Shown: one piece after another, positions 9,940-21,751 of the stretch
Position numbering within the stretch: the stretch's first letter is position 1
Layout: every line of letters starts with the position of its first letter
Assembly: GCF_013368755.1 (NCBI RefSeq)
Contig: NC_049561.1
Span: 3,038,001 to 3,102,000 of the forward strand
Length of the DNA stretch: 64,000 nt
Direction: 5' to 3'
Origin: Talaromyces rugulosus
Taxonomy: Eukaryota; Ascomycota; Eurotiomycetes; Eurotiales; Trichocomaceae
Translations under genes and position numbers: made by a program
Notes under the pieces: generated by a model
The model's input: the letters and a program-made list of their open reading frames with translations, nothing else
Told to the model about the DNA's origin: nothing
Database searches by the model: none

Positions 9940-12333
9940 ATGACTTCTCTAACACTGGATAAACTAAGAACTGTTCCAGTTCCTAACCCGGGATTTGTGT
10001 ATGAGGAGGAAGAGGCTCAGAACTATATCAGTACTGAACCGGTGTAGGATATAATTTCTGAAGATTTATCTCCATAAGCTGTTCTATAAATTAATATGAC
10101 TATAGATATGCTGTAGACCCTTATATAAAGACTTAGAACCACTAGACTGTCGCACGCAATCATTAGCAAACATTGTAATATTAAGATTCTAGACTCTAAG
10201 CGCTTCGCTTCTAAATCTATTAAGGAATTTGAGAAATAGATTAAGGATATAAAAAATAATATCTTAAGTCATCTCTAATCCTATCCTAATAAAACAAGTA
10301 AAATCCAATATACTACTGCTTAGCTTAATAGAGATCACCACATCTAATAGAGAAAGAAAAAAAGTTTGATTAACTTACAATCTTTTACCTTTGATAATTT
10401 CCAAATCTGGTTAGAGGACTAGATTAAGTTTCCCTAGAACCAAGAAATCAACAGCGCTATGGCTTTATTAAGTTTAATATAGTCAAATAGACAAGACCCT
10501 GAGGCTTTTTATTCTAAATTCTTAATTCTCTATGAGAAAGCAAGAGAAGGAAGTAATAGATCTCTACTAGCTAAAGACCTTTTTAAATATTAAATCTTCC
10601 TGGTAAAGCTGTTGCCAAAGATCCATTTGGATATCACAAGAATAGATATATTCCTAGTGAAGCTTCTAGACCTAATTATTACCGCTTAATAATTATATCA
10701 AATCAAGAAGCAAAAATAGAGATTAGAAAGGAAAGCTAAAAATAAGAATAACAATCACTTTGGAGGCCAAGGTCTGACTTGGAACTAAGAAGATTCCAAC
10801 TTAAAGCTGACTCGAAAGTAAAAATATAAATTAGATTATAATAACTAAAAGAAATTTTAGAAGAAGTAGAAATCTTTTTTAAAGAATAAAGACAAGTTAA
10901 TAATGACTTGCTATTATTATAATTATACTAGCTATTATATTACTAAATATAAAGCTACTAAAACTGCTAAAGAGAATCCAATTTTATCTCTAAAGCTAAA
11001 TACTATCTATATAAAAAAAGAAAAAAAAACTGAGAAATAGTCTGATAAAGAGTAAACCTAATAAAGACTGCCCATAGTTACTAGTTTAAAGAAAGAGAAA
11101 AACTTAAAGAATTTTACTATACTAATTTATATAAAATTAAACCTTCCTAAAGTAAGATCTGAGATAACTGCTATACTTAATACTAAAGTAGATAAGAATT
11201 TTATATCATATAGATTCCTACTTAAAGCTAGCTAAGAGTTAACTTAGAACCTAGAATAACCTATTAAATTTATTAATAGACAGATCACTACTTACTTCAC
11301 TATTCTCAATCTTGATACTATAGTTATTAATATAAAAGGAAGAGAAAAGAACTATTCCCTATGGTTCTATATAATCAATATAACTGGATTTGAAACTATT
11401 TTAGGAAAGACCTAGCTTTAGGATAAAGATCCTATAATTCTTACCTAGCGCGGGCAAAGGTGGTAATTTTGAAAAAGTAAAGAATTGTCTATTAAAATTA
11501 AAATTAAAACACCTCAATATTTTGGACTACTAGTAAGAACAGCAACCATATTCCTTCTATCTATAAAAGCAGTCAAACTAGAAAAAGGAAAACTTCTAGA
11601 CACTTATAACAAGTACACTAATATATTCTTAGAAAAAAAAGTGACAACCCTGCCTCCTAAGAATATTAATTATGAGATTATTTTGTAATTAGATACAAAG
11701 GGCCCTTCTTATGGACCTCTTTATCTATGCTTAACGAAAGAATTGGAACACCTGCGCACATACCTAGAAGAGATACAGTAGAAAGATTAGATCTAAGAAT
11801 TAATAAGTCTAGCCGGTGTACCTATTTTATTTGTAAAGAAAGTAGATGGCTCTTTACATGTCTGTGTGGATTATCATGATCTTAATAAGATTATAGTCAA
11901 AAACTGTTATCCTCTATTAAGAATAGACGAGATGCTGGACTGATTGATAGGATCTAAATATTTTACTAAGATTGACTTCTAGGATGCATATTACCGGATA
12001 AGAATCAAACGCGGAGACAAGTGGAAAACAGCTTTCTAAACTTGGTATGGGCACTATAAGTATTTAATCATGCCATTTAGGTTGATTAATGTCCCTATAA
12101 CCTTTTAATCTTATATTTATAATGCCTTAAAAGGCCTTATTAATAACTTTGTAATTATTTATCTTAATGATATTCTGATTTATTTATAATCAAAAGAAGA
12201 ATATATAAAGTATATTAAATAGGTTCTATAGAGGCTCAGAGACTACTAGTTATATATAAAAGCTTTAAAATGTAATTTCTATTAATAGAAAGTAAAATTC
12301 CTAGGCTATATTATTGATAAGTAAGAAACCTTG
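9940..12333 (+). pseudogene. D1 gag-protease-RT polyprotein relic
   Basis: It starts at ATG 9940 (MTSLTLDKLRTVPVPNPG). Read with TAG/TAA as Gln, the protein is nearly continuous: capsid (about 9940-10730), a decayed CCHC knuckle near 10900 (Cys replaced by Tyr), and a protease with the active-site triad altered to NTK near 11185. Then come the pol linker (NIFLEKKVTTLPPKNINYEI, 11620-11690; an open stretch 11485-11688) and RT with [20 protein letters not shown] near 11815. The YLNDILIY box near 12165 replaces YLDDILIY. The D-to-N and C-to-Y changes are RIP signatures. The frame is lost at 12334, where C is inserted. The ancestral product would be the Gag-Pol of a Ty3/Gypsy virus-like particle. 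Confidence 0.7.
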
Positions 12334-12945
12334 TGTCAATCGGTTCAACAACTCGTCACCAAGATGTGAATTGGGATGGGTATTCTGCTAATAGAAGACA
12401 AGATAAGAAGTTTATGTAAGGTAATTCTAGGATAAATAGAGTACTATTGCAATGATAGGCTGCAAAGTATGTTAAAAAGTAATAATAGTATGCTATTTAC
12501 TTAAAAGAATAAAATATAATAAGCTAGATATATAATAATAAATAAGTATCTTTATATAGCTGATCCTAAATATAGTAAGTATAGTCAAGCTCTGCTTGAC
12601 TATATCAATATATAGTTTCTTAGTATAGTCTTATTATGTTGACTATATAGTTATATGTCTAAGTCTATAAGGTAGGTCTTTTCATATAAAGACTCTTTTC
12701 ACGTGGAGATCCTTTTTGTATGGGATCTCTTTTCATATAGAGTCTATTTTTATATAGAAACCATTTCTATATAATATAGGCTTCTGTTTGATAAGTCATT
12801 CTATGTAAGAGTATAAGTATAGGCATTTCTTTTTTCTTAGGTATAATCAGAGATTCTATTTTATGAGAATATCTAATAACCTTTGCTTATATAATTAGCG
12901 TCTATTATTATATCTATTAGCTAAGCGTTATTAATTCTTATGATA
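12334..12945 (-). repeat. 3' LTR of element C (612 bp)
   Basis: Plus-strand ends are TGTCAATCGG and TTATGATA (mutated TGACA). It matches 19391-19771 over the first ~380 bases. A purine-rich tract (on the minus strand AAAAGAGGGGAT, next to the inner edge) is the expected polypurine primer. Confidence 0.75.
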
Positions 12946-13124
12946 ATCCCCTCTTTTAAAGGCTGGCGTCCTGATAGTCACATAAATAGTCACAGGTCCC
13001 CATTGTATAGATAGGCTGATTCCTTTTCATTAATATTCTTGGTGATGATGTTCTAACCATATCATTAAAGCAAAATATTAATAAAAATAATTTGTTTGCC
13101 TATATTATTAAAATTAGAATTATT

Positions 13125-13637
13125 CTTCTTTTCTCTTGCCACAAGTGTGCTCTCTTAGGGAAGTTATATATTAAATCAGAAATTTTAAAGCGTTGCAGTG
13201 AGTGTGTTCACAGCGGTTATAGTCGCTATATTAAGATAGCATCTTTAGATTTAGTATAAAAGAAGTTGTTAGCTACTTAAAAGAAAATTAAAAAAAATAA
13301 GGAAGTAATTTTAGCGAAACTTCTTTATTTTAAGAAATAGTAAAAGCTGCTTTAGAAGCACACTAGTCAATTTATCTAGATAGATATTAAGGATATAGAG
13401 AAATTGGAGTATTTAGAAGAAAAAAAGGAAAAAGAATAGAAATAAAAAGCTAAGCTATAAAAATTAAATAAGATAATTATAGCTGCTATCTAAGAGTTTC
13501 CTATATTATCTAATAATAAGTTTGATTATGTTTTTTCTGAGTTTCTTTCTAGTAAAATACTTAAATCTTTTTAAGACAGTTTAAATACCTAATTAGTTCC
13601 TATAAATTGTGTTTAGATCTATATCCTTTTTAGCTGA
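13125..13637 (+). pseudogene. Antisense ORF of element C (two CX2C pairs plus coiled coil)
   Basis: It lies between the chromodomain end of pol and the 3' LTR, on the strand opposite to gag-pol. From about 13137 it reads SCHKC, then after 15 residues CSEC, then a long Lys/Glu/Gln helix (LEYLEEKKEKEQ with TAG as Gln). It closes with an Asn/Asp/Phe-rich tail ending at TGA 13635. The same protein, aligned from end to end, is found in element A1 (29476-30023) and partly in the A2 copy (55486-55800). Its own stops are CAA/CAG-to-TAA/TAG. The 3' end appears to overlap the chromodomain codons of pol in antisense. The two CX2C pairs suggest a small zinc-binding domain; function unknown. Confidence 0.5.
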
Positions 13638-13639
13638 CT

Positions 13640-16600
13640 AAATAAAAGATTTTTTTTTTTACTAATTTTCTCTTTAGAATATTTTCAATTTTATATTTAT
13701 CTTTAGTTGCTTTGTTGTTACTGTTTTCTAGATTTTTAATTAGTTCTAATAATAAGATATGAAATATTAGATATATTTTTATTCTTATTAGTAATTAGAG
13801 TTTGTAATTATTATTAGTAAGTTTTTTTTAAATTATAAAAAGTCTATATTTAATAGTATTAAGTTTATTACTTAGTTTTTTATTTAGAATATTAAAATTT
13901 TTCTATTTAATTATTTATTATAATAAGTAAACTTTCTTTTTTTTTTTTAAGGATTGGCGTGTCCTTGTATTTTTTGTTATAGTAGGTCTTTATTTAGTTT
14001 TTAGTCTATTTGATATCTTTTGATATTGTCTAATGGAGTGTCTATAGTTTATTGGTTTATATTATTATGATTTCAGATAATCTTTTTTATAGTACTTTAG
14101 ACTATATTATTCTTGAGTATTATTTAAGATTTGTAAAATGTGGAACTTGTTTTATTATAGTATTTTCTATATTATTTAATACAAACTATACTAATAGTAG
14201 TAGTTCTATCTAATTATCTTATTCCTAGTCTAAATAGTATTAAAAATACTATTTAATTATTTAAATTATTCTTTTAGATTAACCATTAGTCTATTAGTAA
14301 TTCACAGTTAATAGTTTATAATACATTCTGTATGCTTTTATAATTATCTATCAATATTTGGATATAAACAATTTGTCTTAGTCTATAATGAGTTTATTTA
14401 GTAATCTAGTCTATATAAAAACTTTTTATAATATAAGTTTTACATATTATTCTACTATTATATCCTTTAATATTGGTTCTAGGATAATATATTTCATAAG
14501 TTAGTTAACTGTTATTATGATATTAGTATAGATAACTCCTATTACTAGGTCCTTGGACTACAGTAGTCCTTAGATAAAGTCAATAGTAATATTTTTCCAT
14601 GCTTCTTTTAGTACTTCCAATATTTGCATTTTTCTAAAGGGTTTATAGTATACTGTTTTGTTTCTATTATATTTATTGTAGTTTCTGATGTAATTTTCAA
14701 CTCTTTTTTGGATATAAGGAAAGTAGAATGTTTAGGTAATTATTTTAATTGTTCTTTCAACTCTTTGGTATCTTTTTATTGGAGGATCATAGTAGCGCTG
14801 AATGACTTCTATAGTTATATTCTATGGTACTCTAATTATTCTATTCTATATTACTAAGCTTTTCTAAATATTTTTTGTAATTTGTCCGGCTTGTAATTCT
14901 TCTTATATTTTTTGATCCTTATTGGTTTCCTAATGTATTTATTTATAGAATAGATCATTATTAATAATTCTTATTATAGTTATAATGATTGTATTATAAT
15001 TATAGTATAGAACTCCTGATTCTTCTTATAGAATGTTTATCTTAGAGGGTTCTATCCTAATTATGTAATCTGGTCGTCTGTTTAATACATCTATAGCTAT
15101 ATTTTATTTTCTTAGAATATATTCAATCCTATAATTAAATTTAGCTAGTTCTTTAGCCTATCATATTTATCTTCTAGATAATTCTTTTATTATTATAAAA
15201 TACTTTAAATTATAATAATCACTTTTAATAATTACTTTATATTTCGCTTCTTAGAGATAGTATCATTATTGTTAAAATACTTGAACTATTATAAGTAATT
15301 CTTAGTTATAGATATTATAATTAATTTCTATTAATATAAACTTTCTTGAGTAGAATATAATAATCTATATTTCTTCTTTTTTATTGATTTGTTTATAGAT
15401 TACTCTAAGAGTATATCCAGATATATCTATTTATAGAATACTTTATAATTCTAGATTAAATAGTTATAAGATTAATATAATTTTAATGAGTTCTTTAATA
15501 TTTTTAAAAGATTGTTGTCTTTTTACTATCCAATTAAATAGTTTATCTTTTTTTAGTAATTCTATTATTAATATTATAATGTCTAAATATTTCTTAAGAT
15601 ATTATTAAATATATCTACTAGCTCTAAAAAAAGATTATACATTGTGGATATTTATTAAAGTTAGCTATTTAAAGATAATATCTAATTTTTCTTTTAGTAT
15701 TTCTAGTCTGTTTGTTATATATATTATTTCTAAATAGTTAACTTATATAGTGTTAAATTTATATTTCTTAATTTTAAGAATTAATTCTATTTCTATAAGT
15801 TTTATTATAACTAGTTATATATAGTTATTATATTCCTTTAGATCTTTTAAGTAGACTATAACATCATCAAAGTATACTATAACAAAGAGGTTAAAGTATT
15901 CTTATAGAATATAGATTATAAATCTTATAAATTCTGCTAATAGCCATTTAAGTCTTATAGATGCTATTAACTATTTATATAGTCCTAAGTCTATAAAGAA
16001 TACTATTTTTTAGATATTATTATTTTTTATTTATAGATTATAGTATTCCTATTTAATATTAAATATTATTATAATTTTTATACCTTATAATAAATCTTTT
16101 TTCTATTTCTAATATGGCGCTTTGTTTGTGTTGTCTTTGGTTATATTATTTAATTTTTAGTAATCAATGACTATTTATAGTAATCTATTATGTTTTAGTA
16201 CAAATATTGCTTATATAGAAACCTTTGTTTTTGATTCTCTAATGTAACCAGCTGCTAAGAATTTCTTAATAAATTCTTTAGTAGTTTAGAGTTTATTTTA
16301 TGAGATTTGTTATTGTTTCACTTATGGTACCTATGCTTCTATTTTGAAAGGTATCTCTGTTTTATATTCTTTTTTATGTTGTAATAGTTGATATTCTTTT
16401 TTTACAAATAATTCGATAAAGTTTCAATATTTTTCTAGTAGCTTGTTGAATATTTTCTTCAGTTCCTTTTTATAGATTTTTTTTAGTTTTTTTTATATTT
16501 TAATTTGTTAGCCTATTTTGTTTATTTCTTTAGTATATTTTATTTTCAACTGCTGGTTTAGTTTAATCCCTATTTGCTCTGTTTATAGCATCTTTAAGTT

Positions 16601-19380
16601 TATTAATACTATCTTATATTTCTAGTTAATAATAAGATTATATTTCTGTAGCCATATTATTCTAAGTATAATATTGAAATTCTTTTACTTGAACAGACTT
16701 AAATCTAGTTAAATATCTTCTTCATGTTTTTTTGATTTGATTATAATATTTTCAGTTTATTATATAAATTCTTTAATTATAATTTGTCCTTTAAAATTTT
16801 ATATAATATATTATAGATTTATTTTATATATTTAGATCCTATTTTTTCTAATATATGCTTTGCTAATATAATTTATTAATGCTCTTGAGTCAAGGAGTAG
16901 TTTGGCTTTATATCTGTTGATTGTTTCTTTAATAATGATCACAGTTTCTTCTGTCTTGATGGTTGTGGTAATAAGGTGATGTCTCTTTCTGTGTTTTTTA
17001 AGGTATTGTTTCTGTGATAGAATAATTTTAGTCTAATTTTTATTGATATAGATAACTTATTCTTTATAGTATAGACATTTTTTTATATAGTACTGATCAG
17101 TTTTGATACTATTATAGAAAAGATGCTAAATTTCTTCTATATAGCATCAACATTTGTTCCAGCCCTTCAGACAGTCCAAGATAGGTTAATAGATAATTAT
17201 TAATGTCATTAGCTTCTATTTATTTTTTTCCTTTTCTTCAAGGTGAGTCAGATATTTTAACTTATAGTATTGCGTCCAGTGTATTTTTTTGTGATGGTGT
17301 TCTCTATATTGTGGATAGTACATGCATAAACATCTTTTGGTATATCCAAGCATCAGGTGGTATAACCATATTCCTTTGATAAATGAGATATATTCAAATT
17401 TATTTATAAGTGTGATATTTTTTTTCCTATATATATTATATTTATGAAATATCTACTTATAGTATTCTTCATATTTAAGGATATATTATTAGTATATCTG
17501 AATAGAGTCTTTTTAATATACTGGTTTAGGTAGTTTGTAACTATATTCTTGATTTAGTTCTTTGTAATTAATTTTAGGGAATTCCTCTGTTATTTTAGAG
17601 TTTTTACTATCTATTTCTAGTTCTTTTTTACTTATTTCTAGAATCTCAATTCTTATTCTTAGAACTATTATATTAGTTCCTAAGACTAAATCCTATTCTT
17701 TCTTTATAATTAATGGTCGTTTTTAGAACAGTCTGATTGTTTTATTTGCTTGGTTGATCACTCTTGTAGTGTCTTTTCTAAGGTTGGTTGTTTTTACTAA
17801 TTATGATTGTTACAGGGTATCTAATTCTTAATCCAAGTCTTTATGGTTAACTTCCTTGTCTTTTCTATTATCTTGAAATATTAGGGGATATTGGTTTTCA
17901 CTTCCTGATAAAAGGTTATCAATATGTTGTCTAGTAGTTTTACTGTATTGGTCTTCTCTGTAAGGTTCTTTAATTGGTTTTTTCTCTTGATCTTGTTATA
18001 GATGAGGTTGCGCTTCTTCTAGGTTAGTATCTTCTTTCTGGGGTAGTTCTCTTTCTGAACTCTGTCTAAAGTGTTTCTTAGATTGCCTAGGGCTATCTTC
18101 TGGCTTGAAATTCTTGAGCGCGTTGTATATTTCTTTTTTTAATATTAGTCTCCAGAAGTCTTTGACTTTATTGATCTATTTATTTTCTGACTTCTTCTTT
18201 TTACTGTCTAAGGAGATCACAATTGTCTGGTATATAGCTATAATTTGTTGATGGATTATTGTTATCTTCTGAGGGTTAATATTACCGTTTTATTTGTTTT
18301 ATCTTAATTAGTATTATTGTACAAAGTGTCCTTTTCATCTGTACTTATAATAAGCTTTGTTTTCTTTATATTTAGCTATTTCTTTTTTACTGATTATATT
18401 ATTGAGCTACATCTTAATATTGCCATCTTTGTCATATTAGATTCCTTGCTTTGCCAATATATTAATATATTAAAGAAATCCTTTAACTTTTTTCTATTTC
18501 TAAAACTTCTATCGCTTCTATTTAATCTTAAATAGTTTATTATTAATCTTGACTGCTATTTTAATGAATCTATTAATATTATTAGGTCAGTTAAGTTTAA
18601 TAAATTCTGTTTAGACTTCTTTCTTAAGCATATTCTTAAAGATTATAATTTAAATAGTATTATTATAATACAGTAGTATTACTATCTATTAGAATTTGGT
18701 TGCTAACTGCTAAGTGGATCTAGTTTATTATAGGTATCTTAGTTATCTTTCTATAATCTATAGCTTATTAATATTTCTAAACGTTTCTTTAAGTTTCTAT
18801 TTAAATATGCTATAGTTCAAAAACAGTTCTTTAGTAATAATTCCTTAACTATCTTTGTTGATAGTATATAATTTACTTAGTATAGACTATATCTATTCTG
18901 TTGCTATATTAGTAAAGCATAATACCACAAAGATTATTTTCTTTTTATTATTAGTGATCTGGTTGGCTTTAATATATATTTCTATATTGACTAAGAATGT
19001 CTTCAATTTAGATCTAGTTCTGTTGAAGGTTATGGATTTTGGTAGCTTGACCCTGTTGCTAGCTGTTCCAGCTTTGTTAGGTAGTATAGCCATGACTTGA
19101 GCTTTGAGTTGATTGATATAATTGTCTTTTTTAGTGACCATAGCTTGTAGTCTTTGAATATATTTATTTATTTAATTAATGACTCTTTCTAATATAGTGA
19201 ATCTTTGCTGAGTTTGTTTATTAGATTCATTATTACTGTCTTGATTAACTGGTCTTGCTTATTTTGTAGGTGGGTGTGGAGTTACTAGTTCTGCTATTAA
19301 TACATTGCTATTTCCTGCTATGATTAGCTTGTTAGTAAGGTTTGATTACTTATCTAGTTCTTAAAACTTTGTGTTATAAG
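13640..19380 (-). pseudogene. Element C gag-pol relic
   Basis: Gag includes the open stretch 19141-18893 (MVTKKDNYINQLKAQVMAIL..; SITFNRTRSKLKTFLVNIEI), typical of Ty3/Gypsy capsid. A CCHC knuckle lies near 18330 with its Cys residues changed to Tyr (KGHFVQ context). Protease is near 16890 (LLLDSRA, from DSGA). RT keeps an intact catalytic box VYFDDVIVY near 15875, followed by KIKKYKFN and YLEIIY. Integrase C-terminal motifs (KVYLLQ, YPIFHILLLEP) are near 13740-13930, and chromodomain-like residues follow down to about 13640. All other frames are closed by RIP-type stops. Short open frames on the opposite strand here (14624, 18317, 18855) are accidental. Confidence 0.7.
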
Positions 19381-19390
19381 AATGTTTTAT

Positions 19391-19771
19391 TGTTAATTAG
19401 TTTAATAACTTGTTACTAAGATATGAATTAGAATAAATATTCTGCTAATAGAAGGCAAGATAAGAAGTTTATGTAAAGCAATCCTAGAATAAGTAGAGTA
19501 TTATTATAATAATAGGCTATAAAGTATATTAAAGAGTAATAATAGTATACTATTTGCTTAAGAGAATAAAACATAATAAGCTAGATATATAATAGTAAAT
19601 AAATATCTTTATATAGCTGATCCTAAATATAGTAAATATAATTAAGCTTTACTTGATTATATCAGTATATAGTTTCTTAGTATAGTTTTATTATATTGAC
19701 TATATAGTTATATATCTAAGTCTATAAGGTGGGTCTTTTTGTATGAAGACTCTTTTCATATAGAAATCCTT
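19391..19771 (-). repeat. Truncated 5' LTR of element C
   Basis: It starts TGTTAATTAG on the plus strand (mutated TGTCAATCGG) and follows 12334-12715 closely, then breaks at the 5' end of the LINE. Confidence 0.7.
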
Positions 19772-19819
19772 AAGATTAGGACCCGCCGGGAAAATCAAAA
19801 ATCAACCTTTTGAAATTCA

Positions 19820-21751
19820 ATGCTACTGGAAGGCATCCAGGGCTTCGCTATGGCCCCTGGACTCCCCAATATCGACAACCACCCCCTAGACCCAGGGGGG
19901 CAGGCGCTAGGTCTGGTGAACCCCGTAGGGGCCTATATAGGCACCCCAGCGGGGACAGCACCACCAGCGCCCCCCGAGGCAAGTGCAACAGTCCCTCAGA
20001 GCGAGGGCTTCTTGCCTAGCCTGGAAATCAACCCTAGGGAGTTGTTTCCCCCCCTAAGCAGCGTGCCAGGCTCCCAGGAAGCACCTAAAACTCTAGGGAA
20101 GAGACTACAGGAACACAGCCCTGACGGGGCAGAAAGAGCCCCCATGAAGGCCCTAATCGGCCCAGCCTACAAGGACATGGAACAGGCCTTATTAGGCCAC
20201 TTTGCAAGCAGCAATAGCGCGCTGCACGCGGAGATGGCCGCTATGAAGGCCTATATGACCTCTCTGGTAGAGGCTATGGAGCAGCGCCTCACAGGCCAAT
20301 TGGGCGCTCTGGAGCGCCGTTTCTCAACCCTAGAAGCTCAACAGGCCTCCCCGAACGCCCCAAACCACCCCCTAAAGCCCCTATCGTCAGGGGGCGACCG
20401 CCAGGGCCCACGACAGCCTCTGCCATCCCAGGGGACGACGTTTGCAGAGGTCGCCCATGGCCCCCAAGCTAACCCGAATAGGGCCGCTAAGCCCATAGAG
20501 CCACGCAGAGCCTCACCCCCGATATCAAAACCACCCCCTGGGGTGAAGCCCGCAGCAGGCCCCCAGTGGGCCGATATAGCGGCCAGCAATGCCCAGGAGT
20601 GGCAAATCGTTACAAAAAAACGGGCTTACTCCCCGAACCAGCCCCCAAAAGTCCAAATGGACCCAGGGAGCCTGAAGCCTATTCGCGGAAGCAACAAGGG
20701 AGACCGCAGGCTTATATTTAGGCGTGAAAATGGCCGCACCGCCCCTAGAAAGTCTAAAGCCGATGTCATCTTGCAGCTTAACCGCTGCCTAGCCCAGGCA
20801 GGCTTCCCGAACTTCGCCAGGGTAATAGACGCCAATTACACCGAATCAGGGGCTATCTCAGCCCTATTGGACCAAGGAAGCACCGTAGGCTCGCTATTAC
20901 CAGCCTATAAGGACCTATTGGTGGCTGCCTGCCACCGGGTCGACCCCGCAGTCATCTCAGTGGAAGCAGACCAACAGTGGCACAAGATTAAGGTGCATGC
21001 GGTGCCGGTAGCCCGCTATAGCGCCTCAGGGCTAGGCCTAGCCAGGGAAGAAATTGAATTAGGGGGCACATGCACCCTAATGAGAAACCCTACCTGGATC
21101 AAGCCGATAGCGGCTATCCAGACTAATAAGCAGCGTTTCTCTACTATCGTTATAACAGTAGGAGGCCTAGATGACGCCCGCAGGCTACTCGCCCGGGGCG
21201 TACGCTTCGGGGGCAACAGGCACCCTACCAGCCCCTATCACGAAGTGGGTAAAGACACCGTTTGCACCCGATGCTGCGGCATTGGCCACCGAACTTATAG
21301 AGGCTGCGGCACCCGACCACCACTCTGCACCGTGTGTGCTGGCGCCCATGAAGCCCAAGAGCACACCTGCAACGTGCTAGACTGCAGGGCCCAAACAGGC
21401 CACCCATGCCTGCATGCACCCACTAAATGCGGCAACTGTGGGGGGAAGCACCAGGCTGATTCCCCGGGGTGCCCCAAGCTTCGGGAGGCCCGCCGGCGAC
21501 TCCATAAGCGCTTCCCTGGCGTAGAGGTCGTTATGCCCCCTCCCCCCCCTGAATGGACCGAATGGGAAGGCGTTGCTGAGGAGGCTTCTCCCCCAACCAC
21601 TACCCAGGACGCCCCCCAAGCCCCAAAGCTTAGGGAGGTCGATGACGCTATGGAAGATGCCCCAGGGACATCACCCCTACCGTACTCATCCCCGTGTCCA
21701 ACACCAACGCCTGGAGCTGCAGCCCCTATTAATGTTGATTATTCAACATAA
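19820..21751 (+). CDS. LINE ORF1 protein (Gag-like, zinc knuckles), 643 aa
   Basis: The RNA-binding, chaperone-type first ORF of a Tad1-clade LINE; it would coat the element RNA. The frame is intact from ATG 19820 to TAA 21749-21751. Residues 1-110 are Pro/Gly-rich and disordered. Residues ~115-170 form a coiled coil (MEQALLGHF .. LVEAMEQRLTGQLGALERRF), probably for multimerisation. A basic Pro-rich linker follows, then an RRM-like or globular part (~300-460), then three Cys/His knuckles at ~480-560: CTRCCGIGH, CTVCAGAH and CGNCGGKH. The last 80 residues are acidic and Pro-rich. Its stop overlaps the likely ORF2 start by 20 bases. No RIP-type stops, unlike every other retroelement gene in the window. 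Confidence 0.88.
   Translation: MLLEGIQGFAMAPGLPNIDNHPLDPGGQALGLVNPVGAYIGTPAGTAPPAPPEASATVPQSEGFLPSLEINPRELFPPLSSVPGSQEAPKTLGKRLQEHSPDGAERAPMKALIGPAYKDMEQALLGHFASSNSALHAEMAAMKAYMTSLVEAMEQRLTGQLGALERRFSTLEAQQASPNAPNHPLKPLSSGGDRQGPRQPLPSQGTTFAEVAHGPQANPNRAAKPIEPRRASPPISKPPPGVKPAAGPQWADIAASNAQEWQIVTKKRAYSPNQPPKVQMDPGSLKPIRGSNKGDRRLIFRRENGRTAPRKSKADVILQLNRCLAQAGFPNFARVIDANYTESGAISALLDQGSTVGSLLPAYKDLLVAACHRVDPAVISVEADQQWHKIKVHAVPVARYSASGLGLAREEIELGGTCTLMRNPTWIKPIAAIQTNKQRFSTIVITVGGLDDARRLLARGVRFGGNRHPTSPYHEVGKDTVCTRCCGIGHRTYRGCGTRPPLCTVCAGAHEAQEHTCNVLDCRAQTGHPCLHAPTKCGNCGGKHQADSPGCPKLREARRRLHKRFPGVEVVMPPPPPEWTEWEGVAEEASPPTTTQDAPQAPKLREVDDAMEDAPGTSPLPYSSPCPTPTPGAAAPINVDYST

Larger units (their letters stand above)
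9551..12333 (+). mobile_element. Ty3/Gypsy element D1, 5' half
   Basis: LTR, leader, gag, protease and the start of RT in one orientation, then abruptly cut in RT by the LTR of element C at 12334. The 3' half is not found in the window, although a second D copy lies at 58709-64000. It is itself inserted in element G. Confidence 0.75.
12334..19771 (-). mobile_element. Ty3/Gypsy element C, 5' LTR truncated by the LINE
   Basis: Coding strand is minus: 3' LTR 12334-12945, polypurine tract beside it, gag-pol from about 19380 down to 13640, and a partial 5' LTR at 19391-19771. It is inserted in the RT of D1. The remaining ~235 bases of the 5' LTR and the rest of D1 are missing beyond the LINE, so the right side has been deleted or moved. 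RIP is heavy, but less complete than in the outer copies at 42-50 kb. Confidence 0.75.

Noticed and set aside
14624..14857. Small membrane-like protein on the plus strand
   Set aside because: Hydrophobic Phe/Tyr/Ile-rich composition is the antisense of RIP-mutated pol of element C; no homologous frame in sister elements.
18317..19100. Plus-strand hydrophobic ORFs (18317-18535, 18855-19100)
   Set aside because: They lie antisense to gag of element C, whose minus-strand frame carries recognisable capsid and zinc-knuckle residues.
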